Below are positions 50,133 to 60,287 of a stretch of DNA of 64,000 nucleotides, piece by piece. Numbering within the stretch: position 1 is the first letter of the stretch; every line of letters starts with the position of its first letter. Under the pieces are notes generated by a model. The model was not told the origin of the DNA, made no database searches, and saw only the letters and a list, made by a program, of their open reading frames with translations. This stretch comes from an uncultured Alphaproteobacteria bacterium (GTDB lineage: Bacteria; Pseudomonadota; Alphaproteobacteria; MPNO01; UBA2964): the NCBI GenBank assembly GCA_951812775.1, contig OX638326.1, forward strand, positions 2,367,391 through 2,431,390. The letters run 5' to 3'. The position numbers and the translations under genes were made by a program.

Positions 50133-51151
50133 TCTGCGATTTTTTCCGCCACCCCGGCCTGATCAAATGATCCCATACCGGTATGACAGGCCACGGCAGC
50201 GTGCAGAATGGAAACCGCCAGGGCGGCGCCTGATCCCTCACCCAATCGCATTCCAAGATCGAGCAAGGCTTTTTTCTCAAGCGACGCCAGAAGTTTGAGA
50301 TGACCCGGTTCAGCCGACACATGGCCAACGACACAATGATCCAGCGCCGCTGGATTAACGGCCTGCAATACGGCGGCGGCGGCGGTACAGACATACCCAT
50401 CAAGCACAATCGGAATACGCTGCAGACGCGCTGCAATAATGGCGCCGGCCATGGCTGCAAGTTCCCGCCCGCCGACATGGCGCAGGACCTCCAGCCCATC
50501 GGTCATGGCGTCTTTATGCTTTGCGACGCCTTCGTTCACCACTCGAATTTTATTGGTCAGCGTATCTCCCGCTACACCCGTGCCGGGACCGACCCAGGTT
50601 TCGCCGTCCTGGTTGAATAGACCATGACAGACAGCAGCAGCTGCCGTTGTATTACCGATCCCCATCTCGCCAAGGCACAGGACATCAAGACCTTCTTCTA
50701 CCGCCGACATGCCAAAGGCCATCGCTTCGGCGCATTCATCATCCTCCATGGCGGGTTGTTCCATAAAATTGCGGGTGGGAATTTCAACGGCGACCTCATA
50801 AATCCTCAACTCGCAGCCTTGAATCTGGCAGAGCTGATTGATCGCCGCCGCGCCTTTTTTAAACCCCTCCACCATCTGTTCCGTAACTTCTGGTGGAAAG
50901 GCAGACACCCCCTCAGCCGTTACACCGTGACTACCGGCGAACACAGCAACCTGGCATCTTTCTGCTTTCGGCGGATGGTGTCCCTGCCAGCCACTGAGCC
51001 ATTCGGCGAGTTCTTCAAGACGCCCCAACGCGCCAGGTGGCTTAACGAGTGTTGCTTCCCGCAATTTGGCTGCAGCCATCGCGCCATCATTTGCGCCGGG
51101 AAGATCGCGCAGCAAATCACGTACTTGATCAAGAGATTGAATCGGGTCCAT
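50129..51151 (-). CDS. cobT: Nicotinate-nucleotide:dimethylbenzimidazole phosphoribosyltransferase
   Basis: 340 residues. It makes alpha-ribazole phosphate for the lower ligand of cobalamin. Family landmarks are the loop LGEMGIGNTTAAAAV, the phosphate-binding VGPGTGVAGDTL and GEGSGAALAV near the end; the catalytic Glu is expected in the C-terminal segment. It is the only cob gene besides cobD on the minus strand. It is divergent from cobS with about 100 bases between the starts. Confidence 0.95.
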   Translation of the reverse strand: MDPIQSLDQVRDLLRDLPGANDGAMAAAKLREATLVKPPGALGRLEELAEWLSGWQGHHPPKAERCQVAVFAGSHGVTAEGVSAFPPEVTEQMVEGFKKGAAAINQLCQIQGCELRIYEVAVEIPTRNFMEQPAMEDDECAEAMAFGMSAVEEGLDVLCLGEMGIGNTTAAAAVCHGLFNQDGETWVGPGTGVAGDTLTNKIRVVNEGVAKHKDAMTDGLEVLRHVGGRELAAMAGAIIAARLQRIPIVLDGYVCTAAAAVLQAVNPAALDHCVVGHVSAEPGHLKLLASLEKKALLDLGMRLGEGSGAALAVSILHAAVACHTGMGSFDQAGVAEKIAD

Positions 51152-51253
51152 TGAAACTATTGTCGTTTAAGGTCAGTTTATGCACCAGTAAGCCTAATCT
51201 TACGTGAGAGCAAGAAGGCACCGGCTATGACGGTGAAACTTGTATAATACACC

Positions 51254-52009
51254 ATGGCAGTTGTCTCTGAAATCAAGCTTTGTATCGGTTTGCTGACCCG
51301 TTTTAAGGTCACGTTTGACCCCGGTGAGCCATTGGCAGAGATGACAACCGCCTGCCGGTGGTTTCCTCTTATCGGGGTATTTATCGGTGCGCTCTCTGGC
51401 GCTGTCCTGTTTATCGGAAACTTTCTGGAGCTCCCGGAAGGTGTGACGGCACTCTTGGCTATTGCGGTCGCAATAGTGCTGACCGGTGCGATGCATGAAG
51501 ATGGCTTCGCCGATATCGCGGACGGTTTCGGTGGTGGAAAAGACCAAGACCAAAAATTGGAGATAATGCGAGACAGCCGGCTTGGCGTTTATGGCACGCT
51601 TGCGCTGATTGTGGACACGGCATTGCGTTGGGCTTTGCTGACCCAGCTCCTCTCCTTTGGCTGGGAGTTCGCCGCCGGCTGTTTGATCGCCGCCGGTGCA
51701 AGTTCGCGATTGGTGACACTTTCACTGATGAAATCCCTGCCTGCCGCAAGAACCGAGGGGCTTGGCGCAAGCACCGGCACACCGGAAACAACAGCCATTT
51801 ATACCGCGATCCTCATTACTTTTCTGGCGACGCTCGCCTCAAAAGACCTGGCCTTCATTATTGCCATCGCTATCAGTGTTGCTGTTGCCGCCACCGCGCT
51901 GCATTGGCTTTCTAAAAACCAGATTGGCGGTCAAACGGGTGATGTGCTTGGTGCCGGCCAGCGTCTCGGAGAAACCTTTGCCCTTTTATGTCTGGTGAGT
52001 ATCGCATGA
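51254..52009 (+). CDS. cobS: Adenosylcobinamide-GDP ribazoletransferase (cobalamin synthase)
   Basis: 251 residues, a multi-helix inner-membrane enzyme joining adenosylcobinamide-GDP with alpha-ribazole. The Mg-binding motif DGFADIADGFGGG (90-102 region) and DSRLGVYGTLALI are conserved. The start ATG has weak upstream signals (TACACC). It overlaps the phosphatase gene by ATGA at 52006, indicating translational coupling. Confidence 0.95.
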   Translation: MAVVSEIKLCIGLLTRFKVTFDPGEPLAEMTTACRWFPLIGVFIGALSGAVLFIGNFLELPEGVTALLAIAVAIVLTGAMHEDGFADIADGFGGGKDQDQKLEIMRDSRLGVYGTLALIVDTALRWALLTQLLSFGWEFAAGCLIAAGASSRLVTLSLMKSLPAARTEGLGASTGTPETTAIYTAILITFLATLASKDLAFIIAIAISVAVAATALHWLSKNQIGGQTGDVLGAGQRLGETFALLCLVSIA

Positions 52010-52623
52010 CACCTGTTACCACACGGTTTTGGTGGATTCGTCATGCACCGGTGATCAATCCGGACAGAATTCTCTATGGACAAAGTGATATTGCCGCTGA
52101 CCTGTCAGACGATAGCGCTTTCATCGCCCTCGCTGAAAAACTGCCCGACGATGCGGCCTGGATCACCACCACACTGGTGCGTGCCCAACAGACCGCAGAG
52201 AAAATTGCCAAACTCAAATCCCTTAGAATCGAGATAAATCATCACGACACCCTCCGCGAACAGTTTTTTGGCGATTGGGAGGGCCGAAGCTGGGACAGTA
52301 TTCCGGCAGAAGAACAGGCCCCTTACTGGGCTGACGCCGTAAACAACCACCCGCCGAACGGGGAAAGTTTTTCTGACATATCGAACCGTGTGGCTGAGAC
52401 AGTTCACGGACTGCTGGCAGCCCATCGTGACGGCAATATTATATGTGTTGTCCACGCGGGATCCATCCGGGCGGCTATCGCGATGGCAGCCCAGTCCGGG
52501 CCGCGGGCCGGGCTCTCTTTTCACGTCGCACCACTTTCCTTGACTCGAATTGATGCTATCGAGCGCGAAGAAGACATCTGGTGGCGTATCGAAAGCGTGA
52601 ATATTGCGCCAAATACCGCCTAA
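52006..52623 (+). CDS. cobC: Histidine phosphatase, alpha-ribazole phosphatase-like
   Basis: About 205 residues. The phosphohistidine motif is WIRHAP near residue 11, and the second His lies in CVVHAGSIRAAI. The protein begins at the ATG overlapping the cobS stop. It fits the phosphatase that removes phosphate from alpha-ribazole phosphate or from cobalamin phosphate. The enterobacterial name CobC is used here; alphaproteobacterial CobC is an unrelated aminotransferase. The next element is the cobalamin riboswitch. Confidence 0.85.
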   Translation: MTPVTTRFWWIRHAPVINPDRILYGQSDIAADLSDDSAFIALAEKLPDDAAWITTTLVRAQQTAEKIAKLKSLRIEINHHDTLREQFFGDWEGRSWDSIPAEEQAPYWADAVNNHPPNGESFSDISNRVAETVHGLLAAHRDGNIICVVHAGSIRAAIAMAAQSGPRAGLSFHVAPLSLTRIDAIEREEDIWWRIESVNIAPNTA

Positions 52624-52639
52624 CGACTTGGCAAGTGCC

Positions 52640-52825
52640 TCGCGATGATATTGACTGTCTTTGTCAAACCGACAGGACAGGGAAATCGGTTTAAATCCGA
52701 TGCTGCCCCCGCAACTGTGAAGGGTTTGATGCGTACCAATCAGGAAAATTCCTGATATCCACTGGATAAATCCGGGAAGGAGGTACCATCGATAAGCCCG
52801 AGCCAGGAGACCTCCCTGACGGTAT
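52640..52825 (+). ncRNA. Cobalamin (AdoCbl) riboswitch
   Basis: The conserved core is clear: GACAGGACAGGGAAATCGGT, then CCCCCGCAACTGTGAAG (52705-52721), and the B12 box AGCCAGGAGACCTCCC at 52801-52816. Paired segments such as AGGAAAATTCCT lie between them. It precedes cobU by about 30-50 bases and should repress the cobU-cobW-cobN-cobO-cobQ run when cobalamin is plentiful. The three genes upstream are outside its control. Confidence 0.95.
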
Positions 52826-52875
52826 GTTTTTAACCCGCTTAAACGCCTCGGGTGGAGGAGAAAGCGAATTCGACG

Positions 52876-53397
52876 TTGATAAATAAAGCCCCCAACACGA
52901 CAGGGATAACACTGGTCCTCGGCGGCGCCCAGTCGGGAAAAAGTACGTTTGCGGAAGGTATAATGCCGGACGCAGACGAACTCATTTACATCGCCACAGC
53001 CGAAGCGCGCGACGATGAGATGAAAGCGCACATTACCATACATCGAAAACGGCGGAGGGCCTCCTGGAGAACGGTCGAGGCACCGTTGGATTTGACCGGC
53101 GCTCTAAAATCAGCGGATGGCACACCTGCCCTCCTTGATTGTCTGACCCTCTGGCTGTCAAATCTGATGGAAGCCGGACGCGATATCGATCAGGAAACAC
53201 AATCGCTCACAACCTGTCTTCAGACACTATCCGCCCCCGTCGTCATCGTTTCCAACGAGGTCGGGCAGGGAATCGTTCCTGACAATGCCCTTGCCCGGCT
53301 GTTTCGCGATCTTGCCGGACGATTAAATCAAGCCATCGCCGAGGTCGCCGATCAGGTGTACTTCGTTACCGCTGGCATCCCAACCCAGTTGAAATAG
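52876..53397 (+). CDS. cobU: Adenosylcobinamide kinase/guanylyltransferase
   Basis: About 173 residues (CobP in alphaproteobacterial usage). Walker A GGAQSGKS is near the N-terminus, with YIATAEARDDEM, HRKRR and DCLTLWLSN characteristic of the family. The start is uncertain: the frame opens at a GTG (52852) that coincides with the GGAGGAG site, so I place it at the TTG at 52876, about eleven bases beyond that site. It phosphorylates adenosylcobinamide and adds GMP. It is the first gene under the riboswitch. Confidence 0.85.
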   Translation: MINKAPNTTGITLVLGGAQSGKSTFAEGIMPDADELIYIATAEARDDEMKAHITIHRKRRRASWRTVEAPLDLTGALKSADGTPALLDCLTLWLSNLMEAGRDIDQETQSLTTCLQTLSAPVVIVSNEVGQGIVPDNALARLFRDLAGRLNQAIAEVADQVYFVTAGIPTQLK

Positions 53398-53407
53398 GAG
53401 AAATTTC

Positions 53408-54442
53408 GTGGTGGCACAAAAGATCCCCGTCACCGTCATCACAGGCTTTCTGGGCGCAGGAAAAACCAGCCTGATCCGACATCTGATCAGCCATGCCCAA
53501 GGCAAGAAAATGGCTCTTCTGATCAACGAGTTTGGTGATCTGGGTGTTGATGGTGAGCTGCTGAAAGGGTGTAGCGACGAGGCCTGCACCGAAGACGATA
53601 TTGTTGAGCTGACCAACGGCTGCATCTGTTGCACGGTCGCTGATGATTTTCTGCCAACGCTTGGCCAGATTTTAGATCGCGAAGAAAAACCCGACCATAT
53701 TGTCATTGAAACCTCAGGCCTCGCATTGCCCAAGCCTCTGGTAAAGGCCTTTCAATGGCCGGAAGTCCGGTCCCGCACCACGGTGGACAGTGTCGTCGCC
53801 GTCATCGACGGACCAGCTGTTCATACCGGGATGTTTGCCGAGGACCCGGATGCCGTGCAGATGCAACGCGAGGCCGATGAAACGCTCGATCATGAAAGTC
53901 CGCTCGCGGAAGTCTTTGAGGACCAATTAGCATGCGCCGATATCGTTGTCCTCAGCAAAGCTGATTTGATGTCTGACGAAATCACGGCTGACGTTGAAAA
54001 GACCGTGCGCACGGAAACGCGCGCAGGCGTGCAAATTCTCCCCGCCGAGAACGGTGCACTGGACCCAAAACTGCTGCTCGGATTAGGCGCATCGGTTGAA
54101 GACGATCTTGACCAACGCCCGTCGCATCACGATGCCGGGGGCGAAGAACATGATCACGATGATTTCGAAAGTTTTGTCGTCGAAATCAAGCCAATAGACG
54201 ACACAGTTCTTTTGGCCGAACGTGTTCAGAATGCACTGGCAATTGACGGTGTCCTGCGCGTTAAGGGCTTCGGTCCCGTCGAAGGCAAAGATGCCCGCCT
54301 CGCTATCCAGGGCGTTGGATCAAGGTTGGATCATTATTACGACCGGCCGTGGCATCCGGATGAATCTCGGCAAGGCCGATTGGTCGTTATTGGGCTAACC
54401 GGGTTTGACAAGCAGGCCGTCACAAATATTTTAGCCAGCTAA
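53408..54442 (+). CDS. cobW: CobW GTPase, cobalamin-associated metallochaperone
   Basis: 344 residues. Walker A TGFLGAGKTS (12-21), the metal-binding CxCC at C72-C74-C75 (GCICCTV), SKADLM as G4, and a His-rich stretch HHDAGGEEHDHDD near residue 240. CobW is thought to supply cobalt to CobN. The start is GTG with AGGAG seven bases upstream. The gene sits ten bases before cobN, which fits that job. Confidence 0.95.
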   Translation: MVAQKIPVTVITGFLGAGKTSLIRHLISHAQGKKMALLINEFGDLGVDGELLKGCSDEACTEDDIVELTNGCICCTVADDFLPTLGQILDREEKPDHIVIETSGLALPKPLVKAFQWPEVRSRTTVDSVVAVIDGPAVHTGMFAEDPDAVQMQREADETLDHESPLAEVFEDQLACADIVVLSKADLMSDEITADVEKTVRTETRAGVQILPAENGALDPKLLLGLGASVEDDLDQRPSHHDAGGEEHDHDDFESFVVEIKPIDDTVLLAERVQNALAIDGVLRVKGFGPVEGKDARLAIQGVGSRLDHYYDRPWHPDESRQGRLVVIGLTGFDKQAVTNILAS

Positions 54443-54451
54443 TTCCGCCAG

Positions 54452-57400
54452 ATGCACCTCCTCGTCACCCAGCCCGGACAAATCCCAGATGGCGAAGAAG
54501 CCGTCGATCTGGATCAATCCGCGGGTGATATCGTCATTTTGTCGGCCGCGGCGAGCGATCTCGCCATTATCAGTACCGCACGGGCACGCCTTTCCGACTT
54601 TCCCTTTACGGTTCGGCTCGCCAACCTGATGCAGCTCAACCACAACATGTCGATCGATCTGTATCTTGAGAAAACAATCTCGGCGGCAAGGCTTGTGATC
54701 GTCCGTCTGCTCGGCGGCATCGGATATTGGACCTATGGCATGGAACAGCTCCACGCGCTTTGCCGAAGCAAAGGTATTTTACTGGCAGCTGTCCCGGGAG
54801 ATGATCGCCCGGACGCTGAGCTGATTGAGTTCTCGACCACACCCATGCCCGATGCACACCGTTTGTGGCAGTATCTTGTTCATGGCGGTGCCAATAATGC
54901 CGAAAATCTTCTGGCATTCGCCGCCACTCAACTAGGGGGCCCCTATGACTGGCAGGAGCCGACCCCTCTAACCCGCGCAGGGCTTTACTGGCCCGGGAAC
55001 TATCAGACTGACCTGAAAGCGATTTCGCGACACTGGCAGTCCGTTCAATCCACTGTTCCGATTGTCTTTTACAAGGCGCTGCTTCAAGCAGATGATCTCG
55101 CCCCAATTGACGCGTTGTGTGACGCGTTGGCTGATCAAGGTCTCAATCCGCTACCGATCTATGTCAGTAGCCTCAAGGACGAATTTTCAGCTGCCTTTGT
55201 GGAACAATGCCTAACCGACACTGACCCTGACGTTATTATAAATTGCACAGGCTTCGCCGTTTCCACGCCTGGCGAAGATACCGTCGACACGCCCTTTACC
55301 GTAGCTGATTGCCCGGTTCTGCAGGTTGTACTGTCAGGCGGCGACAAAGAAAGCTGGAACGCCAATACGCGAGGCTTAAGTCCGCGCGATCTGGCGATGA
55401 ATATTGCCTTGCCGGAGGTCGATGGCAGGCTCATTACCCGTGCCATCTCCTTCAAAAACAGCGCCGAGTTCGACAGTGAGACAGAAGTCGCTATCGTCAA
55501 ACATGACCCTGTGGCCGACAGAATAGACTTCGTTGCAAAAACAGCACGACGCTGGGTCGACCTCCGGAGAACGCCATCAAAAGACCGCAAGGTTGCCGTT
55601 ATACTCGCCAACTATCCAAACAAGGATGGCCGGCTCGGCAACGGCGTTGGTCTCGACACGCCTGCCGGTGTTGTCACCACCTTGGCAAGCCTTATACAGA
55701 ACGGATACGAGACAGGAGAAGATACGCCGAACACCGCCGACGAATTAATGAAACGCCTGCTCGCCGGCCCGACGAATGCGGCCGGATCACGCTCAGGCGG
55801 ATTTTCATTGGCAGTGGAAAGCTACAAAGAATTTTTCGCAACGCTGCCTGACGAGGTGCAGCGGGAAATCACCGAAAGATGGGGGGGCGTCAAAGACGAC
55901 CCCTTTATCGCGGGTGACGATTTCATTTTACCAATTCACTGTTTTGGCAATATCATTGTCGGGGTTCAACCTGCGCGCGGCTACAACATTGATCCTATCG
56001 CCAGCTATCATGATCCCGGTCTCGTTCCGCCGCATGGCTATCTGGCATTTTATCTTTGGATACGCGAAATTTTTAGAGCACAGGCCGTTGTTCATTTCGG
56101 CAAGCACGGCAATCTGGAATGGCTGCCGGGCAAAGCGTTGGCGCTCTCGGAGACCTGCTATCCGGAGCTTGCCTTTGGTGGCCTACCGCACCTTTACCCG
56201 TTTATCGTCAATGATCCCGGTGAAGGGACACAGGCAAAAAGGCGCGTCCAGGCCGTCATCATCGACCATCTGACTCCACCTCTCACGCGGGCGGAAAGCT
56301 ACGGACCCTTGAAAGATATCGAACAGCTGGTCGATGAATATTATCAGGCTTCTGGTATGGACCCCCGGCGGCTCGCACCCCTTTCTTCCGAGATTCTGTC
56401 CCTCAGTGCACGTATCGGTCTGGACAGGGATGTCGGAATAGATAAATCCGACGATGACAGCGAAGCCCTCGGCAAGATCGATAATTATCTGTGCGAGCTG
56501 AAGGAGCTTCAAATTCGAGATGGGCTGCATATTTTCGGGAAGTCACCCCAAGGAAATCAGGCGCGCGATCTGTTGATTGCCCTGACCCGTATGCCCCGAA
56601 ATGACGGCAACGGCGCGAATGCCTCGCTCATTCAGGCACTGGCAGCAGATCTTGAGCTGACCGGGTTTGATACCCTCGACTGCGAACTTGGTGCCGAATG
56701 GCAACGTGCAACTCCGGCAGCCCTTCAGGATGTCGACACGGCACCTTGGCGTACCAACGGTGATACTGTGGAACGGCTTGAGTTCCTGGCAGCGAAATTG
56801 GTTGGTGGAGAACAAAAGATCGATACGGGTTGGACGAAAACCAAATCCGTTCTCGAGTTTATCGATCAAACCTTACGCCCGATGATCGAGAATTGCGGCG
56901 AGAGCGAACTCCACGGGCTCGTTCTAGGGCTAGAAGGTAAATTCGTTGCCCCGGGGGCGAGCGGGGCCCCGACCCGGGGACGTCTGGACGTCCTGCCGAC
57001 CGGTCGCAATTTTTATTCTGTCGATTGCCGCGCTGTGCCGAGTCCCGCTGCCTGGAAGCTCGGATGGAAATCAGCAACGCTGCTTATCGAACGGCATTTT
57101 CAGGATAATGGAGCCTATCCGGAACGGGTCGCGTTAAGCGCCTGGGGTACCGCGAATATGCGAACGGGTGGCGACGATATTGCCCAGGCTTTGGCATTAA
57201 TGGGCGCACAACCTGTATGGGACAAACAGGCCAACAGGGTGACGGGATTTGAGATTATGCCGGTCACGGTATTGGGGCGACCACGGGTGGATGTCGTGTT
57301 CCGCGTGTCGGGTTTCTTCCGCGATGCTTTCCCCTTCCAACTGGATCTGATCGATTCCGCGGCCCGCGCAATTGCCGCGCTTGACGAAGAAGCCTCGGAT

Positions 57401-58192
57401 AATCCTCTGGCGGCGCAGACCCGACGAGACCAAAGGATTTTAGAGGATATCGGTTGTACGCCCGCAGATGCTTTGAAACGCGCGGGTTATCGGGTCTTTG
57501 GCTCTAAACCGGGGGCTTACGGGGCCGGTTTGCAGGCATTAATCGATGAACATTGCTGGGAATCGGACGAGGACCTTGCTGCGGCTTATCTCGCCTGGGG
57601 TGGCTACGCTTATGGCGGTGGCAGCGAAGGCGAGGCGGAACAGGAATTATTCGCGGCACGCCTCAAGAATGTTGAGGTGATCATTCATAATCAGGACAAC
57701 CGCGAACACGACCTGCTGGACAGCGATGACTATTATCAGTTTGAAGGTGGCATTGCCGCCACCGTGCGCCATCTGTCCGGCGATCAACCGGTGATCTATC
57801 ACAATGATCACAGCCGGCCCGAAACCCCGAAAATCGGTACCCTCCAGGAAGAAATTTCCCGCATCGTGCGCGCCCGGGCTGCCAATCCCAAATGGATAGA
57901 TGGCGTCATGCGTCACGGGTACAAAGGCGCTTTCGAGATCGCCGCGACCGTCGAGTATCTGTTCGCCTTTGCCGCAACAGCCCGGGTCGTTGAAGACCAC
58001 CATTTCGATCAGGTGTTCGATGCATATCTTGGCGACGACGCGGTTCGTGACTTTATCGCGAAGAACAATGCTCCGGCTCTCAATGAAATAGCCGAGCGCT
58101 TTCAGGAAGCCATTGAGCGCGATTTGTGGCATCCGAGATCAAATACCGTACATCACATTCTTCAGCAACTCGCAGGAGAGACAAGACCATGA
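54452..58192 (+). CDS. cobN: Aerobic cobaltochelatase subunit
   Basis: 1246 residues, full length for CobN, which inserts cobalt into hydrogenobyrinate a,c-diamide with CobS/CobT-type AAA+ partners. Conserved segments include VHFGKHGNLEWLPGKALALS, FIVNDPGEGTQAKRR, GSKPGAYGAGLQALIDE and YAYGGGSEG. The partner subunits are not in this window. It overlaps cobO by ATGA. Its presence implies the oxygen-dependent pathway. Confidence 0.97.
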   Translation: MHLLVTQPGQIPDGEEAVDLDQSAGDIVILSAAASDLAIISTARARLSDFPFTVRLANLMQLNHNMSIDLYLEKTISAARLVIVRLLGGIGYWTYGMEQLHALCRSKGILLAAVPGDDRPDAELIEFSTTPMPDAHRLWQYLVHGGANNAENLLAFAATQLGGPYDWQEPTPLTRAGLYWPGNYQTDLKAISRHWQSVQSTVPIVFYKALLQADDLAPIDALCDALADQGLNPLPIYVSSLKDEFSAAFVEQCLTDTDPDVIINCTGFAVSTPGEDTVDTPFTVADCPVLQVVLSGGDKESWNANTRGLSPRDLAMNIALPEVDGRLITRAISFKNSAEFDSETEVAIVKHDPVADRIDFVAKTARRWVDLRRTPSKDRKVAVILANYPNKDGRLGNGVGLDTPAGVVTTLASLIQNGYETGEDTPNTADELMKRLLAGPTNAAGSRSGGFSLAVESYKEFFATLPDEVQREITERWGGVKDDPFIAGDDFILPIHCFGNIIVGVQPARGYNIDPIASYHDPGLVPPHGYLAFYLWIREIFRAQAVVHFGKHGNLEWLPGKALALSETCYPELAFGGLPHLYPFIVNDPGEGTQAKRRVQAVIIDHLTPPLTRAESYGPLKDIEQLVDEYYQASGMDPRRLAPLSSEILSLSARIGLDRDVGIDKSDDDSEALGKIDNYLCELKELQIRDGLHIFGKSPQGNQARDLLIALTRMPRNDGNGANASLIQALAADLELTGFDTLDCELGAEWQRATPAALQDVDTAPWRTNGDTVERLEFLAAKLVGGEQKIDTGWTKTKSVLEFIDQTLRPMIENCGESELHGLVLGLEGKFVAPGASGAPTRGRLDVLPTGRNFYSVDCRAVPSPAAWKLGWKSATLLIERHFQDNGAYPERVALSAWGTANMRTGGDDIAQALALMGAQPVWDKQANRVTGFEIMPVTVLGRPRVDVVFRVSGFFRDAFPFQLDLIDSAARAIAALDEEASDNPLAAQTRRDQRILEDIGCTPADALKRAGYRVFGSKPGAYGAGLQALIDEHCWESDEDLAAAYLAWGGYAYGGGSEGEAEQELFAARLKNVEVIIHNQDNREHDLLDSDDYYQFEGGIAATVRHLSGDQPVIYHNDHSRPETPKIGTLQEEISRIVRARAANPKWIDGVMRHGYKGAFEIAATVEYLFAFAATARVVEDHHFDQVFDAYLGDDAVRDFIAKNNAPALNEIAERFQEAIERDLWHPRSNTVHHILQQLAGETRP

Positions 58193-58815
58193 CAGATCAA
58201 AGCCCAAATGAAGATGCAGAAGCCCATGCACGTGCCAACGAGAAACGCCGTAAGCACAAGGAAGCCAAGGATCGCATTCTCGCCAAGAAGACCAAAACCG
58301 GCGGTCTTTTGATTGTTCACACCGGTAAAGGCAAAGGCAAAACAACCGCCGCCATGGGAATGGTAATGCGCTGCATAGGGCACGGCATGAAAGTCGGAAT
58401 CGTACAATTCGTTAAAGGCGCCTGGGAAACCGGCGAACGCGATGTGCTGGATAAATTTCCGGACCAGATTGACATCGCCGTTATGGGCGAGGGTTTTACA
58501 TGGGAAACCCAGGATCGCAGCCGTGATATCGCAGCTGCCAACAAAGCCTGGGAGCGCGGCAAAGAGATGATCGCCAGCGGGGAGTACGGCTTTGTGTTGC
58601 TCGACGAGATCAATATCGTCTTGCGGTACGACTATATCGATATCGATGATGTGGTTTCGTTTTTGAGCAGCAAGCCCTCTTCGGTCCATGTCGTCTGTAC
58701 CGGGCGTAACGCCAAACCGGCTTTGATCGAGGCTGCCGACCTGGTCACAGAAATGACCGAGATCAAACATCATTTCCGCGCCGATTTTAAAGCGCAAAGC
58801 GGGATAGAATTCTGA
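58189..58815 (+). CDS. cobO: Cob(I)yrinic acid a,c-diamide adenosyltransferase
   Basis: About 208 residues from the ATG at 58189, which overlaps the cobN stop and has GCAGGAGAG upstream; the longer frame runs inside cobN. The ATP loop is HTGKGKGKTTAAMG, and LLDEINIVLRYDYI, then the terminal HHFRADFKAQSGIEF are typical. It attaches the adenosyl group to the corrinoid. The N-terminus is a charged helix (ARANEKRRKHKEAKDR). Confidence 0.95.
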   Translation: MTDQSPNEDAEAHARANEKRRKHKEAKDRILAKKTKTGGLLIVHTGKGKGKTTAAMGMVMRCIGHGMKVGIVQFVKGAWETGERDVLDKFPDQIDIAVMGEGFTWETQDRSRDIAAANKAWERGKEMIASGEYGFVLLDEINIVLRYDYIDIDDVVSFLSSKPSSVHVVCTGRNAKPALIEAADLVTEMTEIKHHFRADFKAQSGIEF

Positions 58816-58835
58816 ACACCACCGCTCATGCCCTG

Positions 58836-60287
58836 ATGTTTCAAGGGACCGGCTCAGATGTCGGAAAATCCGTGCTGGTCGCGGGGCTATGCCGTGCTTT
58901 CAAACGGCGGGGCAAAAAGGTTTTGCCCTTCAAGCCGCAGAATATGTCCAACAATGCCGCGATTGCCAAAGGCGGCACGGAAATCGGCCGGGCTCAGGCT
59001 TTGCAAGCGCTGGCCTGCGGTGTCGCGCCGCGTACGGACATGAATCCTGTTCTGTTAAAGCCACAATCCGAAATCGGGGCCCAGCTTATCGTCCAAGGTG
59101 AAGTCAAGGGAAATTACGACGCCCGCGCCTACCAGACCCATAAGGCCAGCCTGTTGCCCGAGGTCATCGCGGCGTTTGAACGGTTACAGCAGGAAGCAGA
59201 TATCGTTTTGGTGGAAGGGGCTGGCAGTGCGTCGGAAGTGAATCTTCGTGAAGGCGATATCGCCAATATGGGATTCGCCACAGCAACGCAAACCCCCGTC
59301 ATCCTGATTGGTGATATTGATCGTGGCGGCGTCATCGCCAGCATCGCCGGGACCCATAGCCTGCTCCCTGACAACGAAAGGAAACTTCTTAAAGGCTATC
59401 TCGTTAACAAGTTTCGTGGCGATGTTAGCCTATTCGACAATGCCCTTGATATACTGGGAACGCAGACCGGTCTGCCCTGCCTTGGTATCGTGCCCTATCT
59501 CTCCGAAGCGAAAACCCTGCCGGCGGAGGATAGTGTTGCGCTAGAGCATACTGAAACAGTGGCAGTTGGCGGCAATATCAAAATCGCCGTTCCACAGCTC
59601 CTGCACATCGCAAATTTCGATGACCTCGACCCGCTGATTGCGGAACCCGATGTCTCAATGATTTTGGTCCCACCGGGCTCACCCCTGCCGGGAGATGCCG
59701 ATCTGATCATTCTACCAGGGACAAAAGCCACGATCCCCGCCCTCACCCATCTACGGGCGCAAGTGTGGGATATCGACCTCACAGCTCATATTCGCCGCGG
59801 CGGCAAAGTGCTTGGCATATGCGGCGGGTATCAGATACTGGGCAAGTCGATTGACGACCCGGGCGGTCTGGAGGGCCCTGCAGGCGAAGTTGAGGCGCTG
59901 GGCCACCTAAATATTGAAACCGTCATCAAGGGTCCAAAAACCCTAACCGAAGTTTCGGGCGTTGCCGTCGATGATCTCGGTGCGGTGTCGGGATATGAAA
60001 TGCACATGGGTCAAACAACCGGTGCCGATACGGCCAATCCGTTTCTTAATCTCAAAGATCATCCGGATGGCGCGATCACTGCTGACAGGCGGATTATCGG
60101 TTGTTATGTCCACGGCCTCTTTGCGTCGGATAACTTCCGCCATTCATTTCTGAAAAGCTTGAAATCACGACAACAAGGCCTGGTTAACTTCGAGGCCAGT
60201 ATCCACGAAACGCTGGACTCCATCGCCGATCACCTTGAGAAAGCAATCAATCTTGACCAGCTTCTGAAACTGGCGGCTAACCCATGA
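58836..60287 (+). CDS. cobQ: Cobyric acid synthase
   Basis: 483 residues from the ATG used. The N-terminal ATP-binding motif QGTGSDVGKS and the C-terminal class I glutaminase with Cys in LGICGGYQILG and His in GCYVHGLF are both present. It amidates the corrin side chains. Relatives usually have several residues before ALMFQG, so the true start may be a CTG at about 58815. The end overlaps cobD (other strand) by about 11 bases. Confidence 0.95.
   Translation: MFQGTGSDVGKSVLVAGLCRAFKRRGKKVLPFKPQNMSNNAAIAKGGTEIGRAQALQALACGVAPRTDMNPVLLKPQSEIGAQLIVQGEVKGNYDARAYQTHKASLLPEVIAAFERLQQEADIVLVEGAGSASEVNLREGDIANMGFATATQTPVILIGDIDRGGVIASIAGTHSLLPDNERKLLKGYLVNKFRGDVSLFDNALDILGTQTGLPCLGIVPYLSEAKTLPAEDSVALEHTETVAVGGNIKIAVPQLLHIANFDDLDPLIAEPDVSMILVPPGSPLPGDADLIILPGTKATIPALTHLRAQVWDIDLTAHIRRGGKVLGICGGYQILGKSIDDPGGLEGPAGEVEALGHLNIETVIKGPKTLTEVSGVAVDDLGAVSGYEMHMGQTTGADTANPFLNLKDHPDGAITADRRIIGCYVHGLFASDNFRHSFLKSLKSRQQGLVNFEASIHETLDSIADHLEKAINLDQLLKLAANP

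Noticed and set aside
52105-53043. Minus-strand 312-codon frame
   Set aside because: It crosses the cobalamin riboswitch and the antisense of cobC and cobU; no domain is visible.
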